From contig NZ_CP055157.1 of NCBI RefSeq assembly GCF_013367775.1, forward strand, positions 3,670,001-3,734,000: a stretch of DNA of 64,000 nucleotides, read 5' to 3'. How positions within the stretch are numbered: the first letter of the stretch is position 1; each line of letters opens with the position of its first letter. Positions 55,342-64,000 of this stretch are shown here, one piece after another. The stretch is from Microbulbifer sp. YPW1. Lineage in GTDB: Bacteria; Pseudomonadota; Gammaproteobacteria; Pseudomonadales; Cellvibrionaceae. The notes beneath the pieces were generated by a model. That model saw only the letters and a list, made by a program, of their open reading frames with translations, did not search any database and was not told where the DNA came from. The position numbers and the translations under genes are program-made.

Positions 55342-55657
55342 TACGGCGTTATCCCCGTGGTGAGACCCTCGAACTTTCTGGGGCGCCCAGGCCAGGCGCG
55401 CGAACAGTTCTGAAAAGTGTGACTTATCGTTTGTTTTAAGTGTGATGCGTGTCGCGCAAAGACTTTATTATTATTTACGCCGAGAAAGCAAATTTAATTC
55501 TTTTATTTTTTCTTATATAAGGAAAAGGTACCCCAAATATTCAATTTTGTAGCTATTTGTAGCTAATGCGAGGGGGTATATCATGTATCCGGGGATTAAT
55601 AACCTTGTCGATCGATAGGTTAAACTCAGGTTTACGCTTAAAACCTCCGACCGATCT
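55342..55657. other. Intergenic region between divergent lipoprotein and ABC operon
   Basis: About 316 bp, AT-rich in the middle (55470-55560). It should hold promoters for both directions. I see no clear -35/-10 pair, no small gene with a ribosome site and no RNA gene. Confidence 0.5.
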
Positions 55658-56344
55658 ATGAGTGATGCTCTTCTTCAGGCTCAACGCCTCTGTCGCACCT
55701 ATCGAAACGGTCGCGAGCAAATCCATGTGCTGCACGGAGTATCTTTGGAACTGTGGCGTGGGGAGTCGGTGGCGGTGATCGGGCCCTCGGGTTCGGGCAA
55801 GAGCACATTATTGAATCTGCTCAACGGCCTGCTCACGCCCGACAGTGGTCAGTTGCAGGTGTTCGGAAAGTCGCACACCACTCTTGCCGAAGGCGACTGG
55901 GCCGAACTGCGCCGCACCCGTATTGCCACGCTGTTTCAGGATGGCAACCTGATTCCCACGCTCACCGTTTCCCGCAATATTGCATTTCGCGCCGGGCTTG
56001 CGGGCCTGCAAACGCACGACGGAGATACCTTGCTGGATCAGCTGGGCATTGCCGACACAGCCCACCGTTACCCTGATCAACTCTCTGGCGGCCAGCGACA
56101 GCGGGCGGCACTGGCGTGTGCGTTTGCGATGCGGCCAGAGTTGATCCTCGCGGATGAACCCACCGGCAGTCTCGACTATGCGACTGCCCAGCGGGTCGTA
56201 CCACTGTTTTTCGATGCCATTCGCGAGCGCGCACTGGGCGCGCTGATCGTTACCCATAACCCCGACCTGGCCCAGCGCTGCGACCGGATTCTTGAGCTGC
56301 GGGAAGGAGCGCTGCGTCCATGGGACTCACCAGTGTCTTCCTGA
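55658..56344 (+). CDS. LolD/MacB-type ABC transporter ATPase
   Basis: 228 residues. Walker [10 protein letters not shown], '[19 protein letters not shown]', signature [12 protein letters not shown], Walker [13 protein letters not shown], switch '[10 protein letters not shown]'. The length and the '[20 protein letters not shown]' N terminus place it with LolD/MacB-type ATPases that drive FtsX-type permeases. Overlaps the permease start by 25 bp. Confidence 0.92.
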   Translation: MSDALLQAQRLCRTYRNGREQIHVLHGVSLELWRGESVAVIGPSGSGKSTLLNLLNGLLTPDSGQLQVFGKSHTTLAEGDWAELRRTRIATLFQDGNLIPTLTVSRNIAFRAGLAGLQTHDGDTLLDQLGIADTAHRYPDQLSGGQRQRAALACAFAMRPELILADEPTGSLDYATAQRVVPLFFDAIRERALGALIVTHNPDLAQRCDRILELREGALRPWDSPVSS

Positions 56345-58755
56345 GCCATTATCGGCGCCATCCGGGTCAGCTCGCCGGCTTGTTGTTAATTCTGGTATGT
56401 GCCGCGATGTTGTGGAGCGGAGTGCGTTCGCTGACGGGTTCGGCCGAGCATGCGGTAACCGAGTCCAGGGCGGCATTGGAACCGCTCTTGAGTGTAGTTC
56501 GAGAGGATGGCCGCGCCATATCTGTAGAGGATTTTGTGCGTCTGCGCCGCACTGGCCTCTGCGCCTCACCACGGCTCGAAGTCAGGTTGCCTGTCAGCGA
56601 TGTACCGACTTTAGTTGGCATTGATCCTTTCACTGCGGACTGCCTGCGCCAGTACAGACAGTCGGATGACGGGGACGCTGTTGATAATGAATTGCCAATT
56701 AGCGGGAAATTACTCTCTGAGCTGGATCGATCGGTACTGCTTGGCCGTGCTGCGGATCTTGCGCGCTGGCGAGGATTGTATCTGGAGGGCGCAGAACATT
56801 TCCATTTAGAGGAAGTTGACGGTGTTCCGCGTGGACAGCTGCTGACGGATATTGCAGTCGCTGCGCAGCTGGCGTCCGCCGGGCGGAGCACTCTGCTGAT
56901 TTTGTTGCCGGTCGTGGAGACTGAAAAAACTCCGCTTCCCGATGGCTACCGCGGCGAGCTACAAGACTACGGAGTACGACCGGAGCCTCTGGTCGAGGCG
57001 TTTCTGCTAAGCCTTGACGCGTTGGGGGCGCTGGCGCTGCTTGTCGCTGCTATGCTGGTACGCAGTGTGTACAGCTTCGCACTGGAACAGCGGCGGCGCA
57101 GTCTCGAAATTCTTGTGCGAGTGGGGGTTTCTGCGCGCAGGCTGCGCCTCGCATTAATTATCGAAGTGCTACTCGTCTCAATAATTGCCGGTACCCTAGG
57201 TGTCTGGCTGGGAGAGCGACTGGCATCGGCGATGGCCGACGGGTTCCTGGGTACGCTGAGTGGGCTTTTCAGTGTTGATACTATTGAGAAAAGCCAGCCG
57301 ACCACCGCAACCTGGCTCGGCATGATTTTGATTTTGGCGCTGGTGGTGGGTTGGGCCTGTACGGACTTGCTGTCACTGCGCCAGGCAAGATGGGGTGGAC
57401 CACAAGCAATCGGGCAGGGCGCGGGCAGGGGGCAGGCCAGAAGGTCGCGCTGGTTCGGTTCGCTTGGATTAGCGACCGTTTCGCTGACAATTTTGTTCAC
57501 TACGGACACACTCTGGGTGGTATTTGCTGCTGCTACTGGATGTCTGGCCGGTGTTGGTCTTGTGCTACCAGAGGTGTTGAACTGGCTGCTGTTGCGGGCG
57601 GAACGCCACTATTCAACACCGCAAAATCGACGGCCGCTGCTGGAATGGTCCTGTTCTGAGATGCGGGCGTTGTGCCGGCTTTTGAGTCTGCCGCTCATCG
57701 CGCTGGCGTTTGCCATCGCAACCGCAATCGGCGTACAGGCAATGGTTACCGGCTTCGAATCCACTTTTGCCCGCTGGCTTGATCAGCGCCTGCAGGGCGA
57801 TCTCTATCTTGATCCGGGGCAGCCGGTAGCCACTGGTGAATGGCGTTCACAGCTTGGAAACCTGTCTGGAGTGACCGCTGTACTGCCAATGGTGCGTACT
57901 TCTGGATTAATCGAGCAAGGGCCTGAGGGGACTGAAATATCCGTCGATATACTGGCAGTCGACCCCGCCTCGCCACTGCTACAGGACTGGCCGTTCCTCG
58001 CTTCGAAGCCAAAGTTGTGGTCGGAACTTTCTGCGCGCGGTGTCTTGATCAATGAGCAATTGGCGCGCAGGCAGTCGCTGGCCCTGGGCGATCGGGTAAA
58101 TGTGCGTTTAGGTACCAATGCGCTGTCGCGGGAAGTGATAGGCATATATGCCGATTACGGACGGCCCCAGGGCGAGGTGATGTTGCCGCTCTCACTGGTT
58201 CCTGACACATCGCCTAATCGTTACTCCACATTTGTGCTGGGTGTGAGTGATATCGATCAAATCCCTTGGCAGAACTGGCCCGAAAAGTATGGGTGGATGA
58301 GTGGCAGCCGCCTGCGTGATCAAGCCGGTTTGAAGCGCGCTGCCAACGCCGCTTTCGCCCGAACTTTCCAGATGACACAGCTGATGAATGCCCTGACTCT
58401 GACGCTGGCAGGCACCGCGCTTGCGTTGATGGGGCTGGTGATTTTCCGTATGCGGCAGGGAGGTTTTACGCTGCTTCACGTCGCCGGTGTGGGGCGTAAC
58501 AGCCTGCGCCGTCGGCTGATTGCTCATAGTATCTTGGTGACCGGTTTACTGGGGTTGCTTGCGATACCGTTGGGAATCTTTCTGGGGTGGGTGCTTGTCG
58601 CCCGGGTCAATCCTGCGGCATTCGGCTGGGCGCTTCCGTTGCATTTCTACCCCGGGTTTTGGCTACAGGTGTGGTTGCTTTGTCTGTTAATCGGCGCGAT
58701 CGTCGGCACGCTGGTGGGTAACCCTGTGCGATTGGAGACGTTAAAAGGTGAATAA
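56320..58755 (+). CDS. FtsX-family ABC permease (long, two-module)
   Basis: 811 residues. N-terminal membrane helix (about 15-35), large periplasmic domain, then helices near 230-255, 285-310, 335-355, a second set near 380-430 and 450-480, a second periplasmic domain and three helices at 700-810. This is the double FtsX layout seen in lipoprotein- and lipid-handling permeases that pair with an AttH-like protein. Works with the ATPase upstream. Confidence 0.85.
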   Translation: MGLTSVFLSHYRRHPGQLAGLLLILVCAAMLWSGVRSLTGSAEHAVTESRAALEPLLSVVREDGRAISVEDFVRLRRTGLCASPRLEVRLPVSDVPTLVGIDPFTADCLRQYRQSDDGDAVDNELPISGKLLSELDRSVLLGRAADLARWRGLYLEGAEHFHLEEVDGVPRGQLLTDIAVAAQLASAGRSTLLILLPVVETEKTPLPDGYRGELQDYGVRPEPLVEAFLLSLDALGALALLVAAMLVRSVYSFALEQRRRSLEILVRVGVSARRLRLALIIEVLLVSIIAGTLGVWLGERLASAMADGFLGTLSGLFSVDTIEKSQPTTATWLGMILILALVVGWACTDLLSLRQARWGGPQAIGQGAGRGQARRSRWFGSLGLATVSLTILFTTDTLWVVFAAATGCLAGVGLVLPEVLNWLLLRAERHYSTPQNRRPLLEWSCSEMRALCRLLSLPLIALAFAIATAIGVQAMVTGFESTFARWLDQRLQGDLYLDPGQPVATGEWRSQLGNLSGVTAVLPMVRTSGLIEQGPEGTEISVDILAVDPASPLLQDWPFLASKPKLWSELSARGVLINEQLARRQSLALGDRVNVRLGTNALSREVIGIYADYGRPQGEVMLPLSLVPDTSPNRYSTFVLGVSDIDQIPWQNWPEKYGWMSGSRLRDQAGLKRAANAAFARTFQMTQLMNALTLTLAGTALALMGLVIFRMRQGGFTLLHVAGVGRNSLRRRLIAHSILVTGLLGLLAIPLGIFLGWVLVARVNPAAFGWALPLHFYPGFWLQVWLLCLLIGAIVGTLVGNPVRLETLKGE

Positions 58756-59815
58756 TCTCTGTCGTTCGCTATTGATTCCAATAGTGCTCGCTAGCTGCAC
58801 TAATGATCCCGAGTCGGATGCTTCTATCGACGCCCTGAGAGCCGGGGCTGAGGGGTTTCGTCAGGCAGCGCCAGGGATGACCGTGGAGCTGCCGCATGAT
58901 ATGGGCCCGCATCCTGCGTTCCGCCTGGAGTGGTGGTATCTCACTGCCAATCTGAAAACTGCCCGCGGAGAGCCATTCGGCGTCCAGTGGACACTGTTTC
59001 GCACCGGTATCCGCCCTGGCCCCTACAAAGACAAAGAGCCGGGTTGGCATCGCAACGAGGTCTGGTTTGCCCATGCAGCTCTGAGCCGTCCCGAAGATCA
59101 CCACTTCGCTGATCGTGCCGCGCGCGGAGGTAGTGGCCAGGCCGGCGCAGACGCGCAACCGTTCAAAGCCTGGATTGATCAATGGCAGCTCGTCAGCCTG
59201 GAAGGTGACACTTGGGAGCTGCGTGTAGATGGTGGCGACTTTCGCTATCGCCTGCAGCTAAAGCCACAGGCATCTGCTGTGCTGAATGGTGACCGCGGTT
59301 TCAGCGCCAAATCGGCAGGAGGCGGTGGCTCGATGTATTTCAGTTACCCGCTGCAAGTAATTGGCGGTGAGGTACAAATAGGCCCAGAAAAATATAGTGT
59401 CAGTGGGCAGGGATGGTTCGATCGCGAGTGGAGCAGTCAGTACCTTAATTCAGATCAAGAGGGGTGGGATTGGATGGCGCTGCACCTGAATGATGATCGA
59501 CACCTGATGCTGTTCCGCGTGCGGGGTGTAGAGGACTTTTACTTCGGTACTGTGGTCGCTACCGATGGTAGTGCCCGAACGCTGGAGGCAACTGAGTTCA
59601 ACCTGCTGCCGATCGAAACTCGCGACACGCGTTATGGCGAGGTGCCGGTGGTCTGGCAGCTGCAGGTGCCGTCTGAGGCTCTAGATCTCAAAATACGGTC
59701 CTGGTCTGGTGATTACTGGAATCCAGGAAGTTTACGCTACTGGGAGGGCCCGGTAACAATTAGTGGCAGTCAAGAAGGGGAGGGCTATCTTGAAATGACG
59801 GGTTATGGAAAGTGA
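58748..59815 (+). CDS. AttH/CrtC-fold lipocalin-like lipoprotein
   Basis: 355 residues from a GTG that overlaps the permease stop by 8 bp. Lipobox LASC (Cys17). The body shows the AttH / carotenoid 1,2-hydratase (CrtC-like) twin-lipocalin fold: 'HPAFRLEWWYLTANLKTARGEPFGVQWTLFRTG', 'WFAHAAL', 'FDREWSSQYLNSDQEGWDWMALHLNDDRHLMLFRVRG'. Proteins of this family always follow an FtsX-type permease in such operons and are thought to bind a lipophilic ligand. Despite the CrtC fold it is unlikely to act on the carotenoids made at 16-25 kb. Confidence 0.85.
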   Translation: MNNLCRSLLIPIVLASCTNDPESDASIDALRAGAEGFRQAAPGMTVELPHDMGPHPAFRLEWWYLTANLKTARGEPFGVQWTLFRTGIRPGPYKDKEPGWHRNEVWFAHAALSRPEDHHFADRAARGGSGQAGADAQPFKAWIDQWQLVSLEGDTWELRVDGGDFRYRLQLKPQASAVLNGDRGFSAKSAGGGGSMYFSYPLQVIGGEVQIGPEKYSVSGQGWFDREWSSQYLNSDQEGWDWMALHLNDDRHLMLFRVRGVEDFYFGTVVATDGSARTLEATEFNLLPIETRDTRYGEVPVVWQLQVPSEALDLKIRSWSGDYWNPGSLRYWEGPVTISGSQEGEGYLEMTGYGK

Positions 59816-59841
59816 CCACCTGCTGCGTGGTTTTCTGTTTC
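59815..59841 (+). terminator. Weak terminator after the AttH-like gene
   Basis: ACCAC-CTGCTGC-GTGGT followed by TTTCTGTTT, starting at the stop of the AttH-like gene. The stem is only five pairs. Confidence 0.3.
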
Positions 59842-59944
59842 TCAACCGGGTAGCTAGTGCCCATGCCCAAGGCGTTGAAATGCCTGCGGCGTGGGAATTG
59901 TTGCTCTAGATTGGTCATTCAATTTGAGCGAGGGGGCAGGCGCC

Positions 59945-60598
59945 GTGGGCTGGATCAAGACGGTTACCAATAAATTCGCCATTTTTTTGATCGCGCTGAT
60001 GGTGCCTTCCGAACTCTTCGCAGGAGATATCTTTGAGTATCGCCGTTTGGCGGACCTGGACAAAGATCTCAAGGGTTCCGAGGACTACATCAATTACATC
60101 AAGTCGATTTCAATAAGTGCCCATGTGGTAGGTGTGCACTTGGACGAGGTGTTAGGCAGCGACGAGTTTAGGGAAGTCATATTGCCCGGAGGGAAACTCG
60201 CATACATCAAGTCCCGAAAAATTAACACCGTAACCAGTGGCTTGCGCTGGACTGTCTTTTTTTTGCGGGACCAGTTATTGCTTGATGACTATGACGTTGC
60301 TGAGGGGCATCGCGAGGCCGTGGAAAATATGATGTCTGGGGACTTGTATCTCACACATGAAGGAAAGTTTTCCATGCCAGGGAAGCCCTATGGAATGGGC
60401 CCTGCACTGGAAGTCCCGCAGCAAGAGCTAGTGAAAAATAGCAGCATGAAGATCACGAGTGCGAGGGGTGACCTCCGCGTCTTTATGCGGGGGGATCGAT
60501 ATAAGTTGATTCCCTTGGGTGGAGCACAAAATGACCACTTATTGATTGAAGTTGATGTATCGAAGATGCCACGTGGGTGTGGCGTAGGTGCCGAGTAA
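59945..60598 (+). CDS. Exported protein of unknown function
   Basis: 217 residues from a GTG at 59945 with GAGGGGG about 10 bases before; a GTG at 59891 is less likely because it would bury the signal. Signal peptide ending SELFA. The mature part is hydrophilic with no recognised motif. It contains 'GLRWTVFFLRDQLLLDDYDVAEGH' in the middle. Confidence 0.55.
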   Translation: MGWIKTVTNKFAIFLIALMVPSELFAGDIFEYRRLADLDKDLKGSEDYINYIKSISISAHVVGVHLDEVLGSDEFREVILPGGKLAYIKSRKINTVTSGLRWTVFFLRDQLLLDDYDVAEGHREAVENMMSGDLYLTHEGKFSMPGKPYGMGPALEVPQQELVKNSSMKITSARGDLRVFMRGDRYKLIPLGGAQNDHLLIEVDVSKMPRGCGVGAE

Positions 60599-60780
60599 CT
60601 ACAAACTTTGATGAATCAATAGGCGGATAATCGAGTGGTAAAACTGTATGGTTACTCATTTTAGTAATGAGTTTGCTGACAATTTAAACGTTGCCTACTA
60701 ATTCTGACGACGCCCCCTCCATATAATTGGTAGCCTCTCCCTTTCTAGTGTTGGGAAAACATACAGGCAGGGAAGGGGTT

Positions 60781-61155
60781 ATGCGATATCTAGCGAGCTT
60801 TATACTATTGCTCTCTATGAGTCCCGCGGCATTCGCCGTTGGACTTATCGTCGATTTGAAAACGAATCATAAATACGACGCAGACTTTAAGTACGTACGT
60901 GTTGAAATTATCAATCGTTCACATGAGCGAGTACAACGTGTGCATTTGCGTACAACCGGCGGTGATTTTGCGCGAGGCGTACGGATCGCGGAGTTTCAGA
61001 ATCTGCGCGGAGATGGAGAGGAGTATACTGCCATTTTTGAGTTGCTGGACCACCGTTTTCACCGGGTCGATGGTAAGCAGTATGTGCTGGCAATACCTGA
61101 AGGGGTTAGCGGGAATCGATTGTACGGATTTGTCGGTGTAATCGCGAAGCGATAA
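60781..61155 (+). CDS. Small exported protein of unknown function
   Basis: 124 residues from the ATG at 60781 (GGGAAGGGG just before). Signal peptide ending AAFA, then 'VGLIVDLKTNHKYDADFKYVRVEIINRS' and further beta-strand-like stretches. It is followed 20 bp later by a lipoprotein gene, so the two are likely co-transcribed. Confidence 0.6.
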   Translation: MRYLASFILLLSMSPAAFAVGLIVDLKTNHKYDADFKYVRVEIINRSHERVQRVHLRTTGGDFARGVRIAEFQNLRGDGEEYTAIFELLDHRFHRVDGKQYVLAIPEGVSGNRLYGFVGVIAKR

Positions 61156-61174
61156 TAATGATTAGGAGAATTTA

Positions 61175-61708
61175 ATGAAGACCGGAAAGTTAATCTTCCT
61201 GCTCTTACTTATTCCTCTATTGGATGGGTGTCCGACTGTCCCCGTGCCTGATGGGGATGACTTAAACGCGCCGCGATTGACTCTCAAGGTTTTGGATAGC
61301 CCTGGCTCCCCCACATTTGTCGCGCCGGGAAATAATCTTGGTACTTGTGCGAAAGTCCGTGATTTACCCGCCAACCTTATTCTAAGTGCGAATGATAGTG
61401 GCGGAGTGGCTTCTTTTAGTGTCAACATATTTGGTGGGGAATCCTTGGACGTCATTGTGGAGCCCGAAGGCACCGATTACGAAGTCATAAGAGATACGGA
61501 GTCAAAAACGGAAACTCTGACATTTCGTCCTGATCCTCCATTCCGGATGGTTCAGCCGAGCCTTGTGGTAACTATGCATGTAGACGAAGGCTTTGATAGC
61601 GTTATTCCCGCGGTCTCCGCGTCTGCGATTGACGAGAGTGGAAACCGCCGTGAGCTGAGCGGAATAGATCTGAGAAAACTGGGGGGCGGTTTGGCGGTTT
61701 GCCCCTGA
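61175..61708 (+). CDS. Lipoprotein of unknown function
   Basis: 177 residues. Lipobox LLDGC (Cys19), then 'PTVPVPDGDD' and a beta-rich domain ('LILSANDSGGVASFSVNIFGG', 'QPSLVVTMHVDEGFDSV') that looks Ig-like. I do not recognise the family. AGGAG eight bases before the start. A hexanucleotide repeat begins 13 bp after its stop. Confidence 0.6.
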   Translation: MKTGKLIFLLLLIPLLDGCPTVPVPDGDDLNAPRLTLKVLDSPGSPTFVAPGNNLGTCAKVRDLPANLILSANDSGGVASFSVNIFGGESLDVIVEPEGTDYEVIRDTESKTETLTFRPDPPFRMVQPSLVVTMHVDEGFDSVIPAVSASAIDESGNRRELSGIDLRKLGGGLAVCP

Positions 61709-61720
61709 TCATCCTTGCCT

Positions 61721-61750
61721 CAATGGCAATGGCAATGGCAATGGCAATGG
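61721..61750 (+). repeat. (CAATGG)5 hexanucleotide repeat
   Basis: Five exact copies of CAATGG in the intergenic space after the lipoprotein stop. Not inside any supported gene. A second hexanucleotide microsatellite beside the (CAACAG) tract at 53.2 kb. Confidence 0.9.
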
Positions 61751-61860
61751 CTTGTAGGCGCAGGCTATCCGTACACGGGGGCGTATTTAGTATCGTAAAC
61801 GCTCAGCGGCGGAGTTGTCGCGCTGGGCCAATTGATGGACTCCAGCGCATTTTTGGCAAA

Positions 61861-62289
61861 TTAGAAGCGCAGGCGAACGCCGAGCGCACCGTCTACACCA
61901 AAGCCTTCTTTGTTTTCATTGTCGCTAAAGGCGAAATTCGGCACGGCCTGGATATACGCCTGCAGGCTGGGTGCAATACCGAAGCTCAGGCCCACCGGTA
62001 AACGGACACCGGCTTTGTCATTGTCCTTGTAACGGCCGCCATCTTCATAGAACCCGCCCGCGTCGATATACGCGTGAACGGTGCGCAGGTCGTTGCTGAA
62101 GTTGTGAAGGCGTACATCAAGCGCCAGTGCATCGCTGTTCACAAATACCGAGGTGCCGCGGAATTGGGCGGTGACACCAACGCCCAGGTCATACCCCAAG
62201 CCGATTCCGAAACCGGAATTGCTTTTAGCGTGTGTCGGCATGCTGAGTGCGGCGGCCAGGACGGCTAAAGTGATCCATTGAATCTTCAT
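61861..62289 (-). CDS. YfaZ-like small outer-membrane barrel protein
   Basis: 142 residues from the ATG at 62289; the frame extends upstream to 62367 but without a signal peptide. MKIQWITLAVLAAALSMPTHA is the signal. Then 'GFGIGLGYDLGVGVTAQFRGTSVFVNSDALALDVRLHNF' in strands, 'AYIDAGGFYEDGG', and a C-terminal strand 'FGVDGALGVRLRF' ending in Phe. It resembles YfaZ-type and other small barrels of about 150 residues. Function unknown. Confidence 0.7.
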   Translation of the reverse strand: MKIQWITLAVLAAALSMPTHAKSNSGFGIGLGYDLGVGVTAQFRGTSVFVNSDALALDVRLHNFSNDLRTVHAYIDAGGFYEDGGRYKDNDKAGVRLPVGLSFGIAPSLQAYIQAVPNFAFSDNENKEGFGVDGALGVRLRF

Positions 62290-62534
62290 AAGTACCTCTT
62301 GATATTGGGGGGGGCGAAATGCGCAGAGTATAAGCCTGTGTCCTCGTCGTACTTTGTCCCAGGTCACAGTAGTTGGAACCTTAGGGCGCTAATGACGTGG
62401 ATCTGAGATTGACTGAGGCCAGGCGCCGCTGCAGAAACACGCTCAGTTAAACGAGACGAGCTACCCTAAATTCTGGATAATGCCGCGCCTCAGCCTCTTT
62501 CGGCTGTCAAATTCTCAAATCCCGGTAGTTCCCC

Positions 62535-64000
62535 ATGGAAATCAACGTCAACTTCCTCGAAAACCTGCGCCTTGAAGCCAAGTTTGACGACTTCACGGTC
62601 ATCACCGACCAGCCGATCCGCTACAAGGGCGATGGTTCGGCGCCGAGCCCGTTTGATTATTTTTTGGCCTCATCGGCGCTGTGTGCCGCGTACTTTGTGC
62701 GGGTGTACTGTCTGGCGCGGGATATTCCGACCCACAATATTCGCCTGTCGCAGAACAATATTGTCGACCCGGAGAACCGCTACAACCAGATCTTCAAGAT
62801 CCAGGTAGAGCTGCCGGAGGATATCTCGGAGAAGGATCGGCAGGGGATACTGCGCTCTATTGATCGCTGCACGGTAAAGAAGGTGATCCAGACGGGACCG
62901 GATTTCCAAATCGAAACGGTGGAGAATCTGGCGGAAGATGCGCAGGCATTGTTGATGGTGGAGCCTGATGCATCGCACCAGACAATGATCGAGGGCAAGG
63001 ATCTGCCGCTTGAGCAGACCATCGCGAATATGACCCGGATCCTGGCGGACCTGGGGATGAAGATCGAGATTTCCTCCTGGCGAAATATCGTGCCGCATGT
63101 GTGGTCGCTGCATATTCGCGATGCCGCTTCGCCCATGTGCTTCACCAACGGTAAGGGCGCCACCAAAGAGAGCGCGTTGTGTTCCGCGCTGGGCGAGTTT
63201 ATCGAGCGCCTGAATTGCAATTTCTTCTACAACGACCAGTATTTTGGTGAAGAAGTCGCGAACGCGGAGTTCGTGCATTACCCGGACGAGAAGTGGTTTG
63301 CGCTGGAGGAAGACGACGCGCTGCCAGAAGGTATTCTGGATGATTACACCCTGGCCATCTACAACCCGGAAGGGGAGCTGGCCGGATCCAACCTGGTCGA
63401 TACCAACTCTGGTCGCGTTGATCGCGGCATCTGCTCGCTGCCATTTGTGCGTCAGTCTGATGGTGAGGTGGTGTACTTCCCATCCAACCTGATCGAGAAC
63501 CTGTTCCTCAGTAACGGCATGAGTGCGGGCAACACCCTGGCCGAGGCCGAGGTGCAATGCCTGTCTGAGATCTTTGAGCGCGCTGTGAAGCGGGAGATCC
63601 TGGAGCAGGAGATTGCGCTGCCGGATGTGCCCCGTGAGGTACTCGAGCAGTACCCGGATATTATCGAGGGTATTGAGGCGCTGGAGCAGCAGGGGTTTCC
63701 GATCCTGGTGAAGGACGCATCTCTTGGCGGACAGTTCCCGGTGATGTGTGTGACCCTGATGAACCCTCGCACCGGCGGGGTATTTGCTTCCTTCGGCGCG
63801 CACCCGAGTTTCCACGTGGCTCTGGAACGGAGCCTCACCGAGCTGATGCAGGGGCGCAGTTTTGAAGGCCTCAACGATGTGCCTCCGCCCACCTTCAATA
63901 GTCTCGAAGTCACCGAGCCGCAGAATTTTGTGGAGCATTTTATCGACTCCACTGGTGTGGTTTCCTGGCGTTTCTTCAGTTCGAAATCCGAATATGAATT
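62535..64000 (+). CDS. OsmC-YcaO fusion protein (3' end outside the window)
   Basis: No stop codon before the window ends, so at least 488 codons are present. Residues 1 to about 145 form an OsmC-like domain ('SPFDYFLASSALCAAYFVRVYC'). The YcaO domain starts near 155: 'EISSWRNIVPHVWSLHIRDAASPMCFTNGKGATKESALCSALGEFIERL' in three stretches, then 'GNTLAEAEVQCLSEIFERAVKREI' and 'VALERSLTELMQGRS'. E. coli YcaO (586 residues) is linked to ribosomal protein S12 methylthiolation; other YcaO proteins use ATP to activate amide backbones. The intact ATP-site motifs suggest an active enzyme. Starts 245 bp from the divergent YfaZ-like gene. Confidence 0.88.
   Translation, partial: MEINVNFLENLRLEAKFDDFTVITDQPIRYKGDGSAPSPFDYFLASSALCAAYFVRVYCLARDIPTHNIRLSQNNIVDPENRYNQIFKIQVELPEDISEKDRQGILRSIDRCTVKKVIQTGPDFQIETVENLAEDAQALLMVEPDASHQTMIEGKDLPLEQTIANMTRILADLGMKIEISSWRNIVPHVWSLHIRDAASPMCFTNGKGATKESALCSALGEFIERLNCNFFYNDQYFGEEVANAEFVHYPDEKWFALEEDDALPEGILDDYTLAIYNPEGELAGSNLVDTNSGRVDRGICSLPFVRQSDGEVVYFPSNLIENLFLSNGMSAGNTLAEAEVQCLSEIFERAVKREILEQEIALPDVPREVLEQYPDIIEGIEALEQQGFPILVKDASLGGQFPVMCVTLMNPRTGGVFASFGAHPSFHVALERSLTELMQGRSFEGLNDVPPPTFNSLEVTEPQNFVEHFIDSTGVVSWRFFSSKSEYE

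Noticed and set aside
58748..59815. AttH-like protein as a carotenoid hydratase (CrtC) working with the crt operon
   Set aside because: The fold is shared, but the gene overlaps an FtsX-type permease and has a lipoprotein signal, and the crt genes make cyclic carotenoids that CrtC enzymes do not use.
62670..63938. 422-codon minus-strand frame
   Set aside because: Opposite the OsmC-YcaO gene, which has clear motifs but no stop within the window.

Overview
The window reads as chromosomal DNA of a marine-type gammaproteobacterium, most likely of the Cellvibrionales (Microbulbifer, Cellvibrio, Saccharophagus and relatives). This is an inference from a poly-serine linker lipoprotein, many predicted outer-membrane barrels, lipoproteins and exported hydrolases, a DbpA helicase, a DNA polymerase II and a zeaxanthin-type carotenoid cluster. 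Most of the window is fairly GC-rich. The first 5.7 kb is visibly AT-rich and looks imported.

Layout. (1) 1-5.75 kb: four co-directional AT-rich genes: a nuclease-like/SEC-C protein, a second protein with a nuclease-like QxK motif, a Schlafen AlbA_2 protein and a SMEK-domain protein. Together they look like a defence or conflict island. (2) 5.75-10.6 kb: debris of REP-associated tyrosine transposases (RAYT), two copies of a multi-pass membrane protein each preceded by the same RAYT scar, a repeat-bearing lipoprotein and a small fragment resembling polB. (3) 10.8-16.3 kb: an OmpW-like barrel, a TonB-receptor-like protein and a two-component system. (4) 16.5-24.9 kb: a tight carotenoid operon crtE-ABC-ABC-crtZ-fni-crtY-crtI-crtB, predicted to make zeaxanthin from isopentenyl units, with an ABC-2 exporter inside it. 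(5) 25-38 kb: a crotonase pseudogene, a serine hydrolase, and two 'porin then exported amidohydrolase' pairs flanking an SOS-box-controlled polB, plus a third exported amidohydrolase. (6) 38.4-45.3 kb: a selenium-binding-protein/methanethiol-oxidase gene overlapped by a membrane-protein gene, a decayed polB 3' end, an M14-type deacylase, a RIO kinase, a cytochrome b561, an orphan MCE/PqiC-like pair and an OsmC protein. (7) 45.5-53 kb: the poly-Ser lipoprotein, a LuxR regulator, a GNAT acetyltransferase, a DTW tRNA-modifying enzyme, dbpA and an M20 peptidase. (8) 53-64 kb: a hydrolase-like lipoprotein with a 21-residue poly-Gln tract encoded by a hexanucleotide microsatellite, a LolD/FtsX/AttH operon, several exported proteins of unknown function, a YfaZ-like barrel, and the 5' part of an OsmC-YcaO fusion gene that runs off the end.

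The clearest signs of genome plasticity are the RAYT scars, two separate fragments resembling polB, an approximately 60-bp sequence shared between the crotonase pseudogene and the start of the MCE gene, and three short-unit tandem repeats. I saw no rRNA, convincing tRNA or CRISPR array. All similarities are from reading the sequence; nothing was searched or computed.
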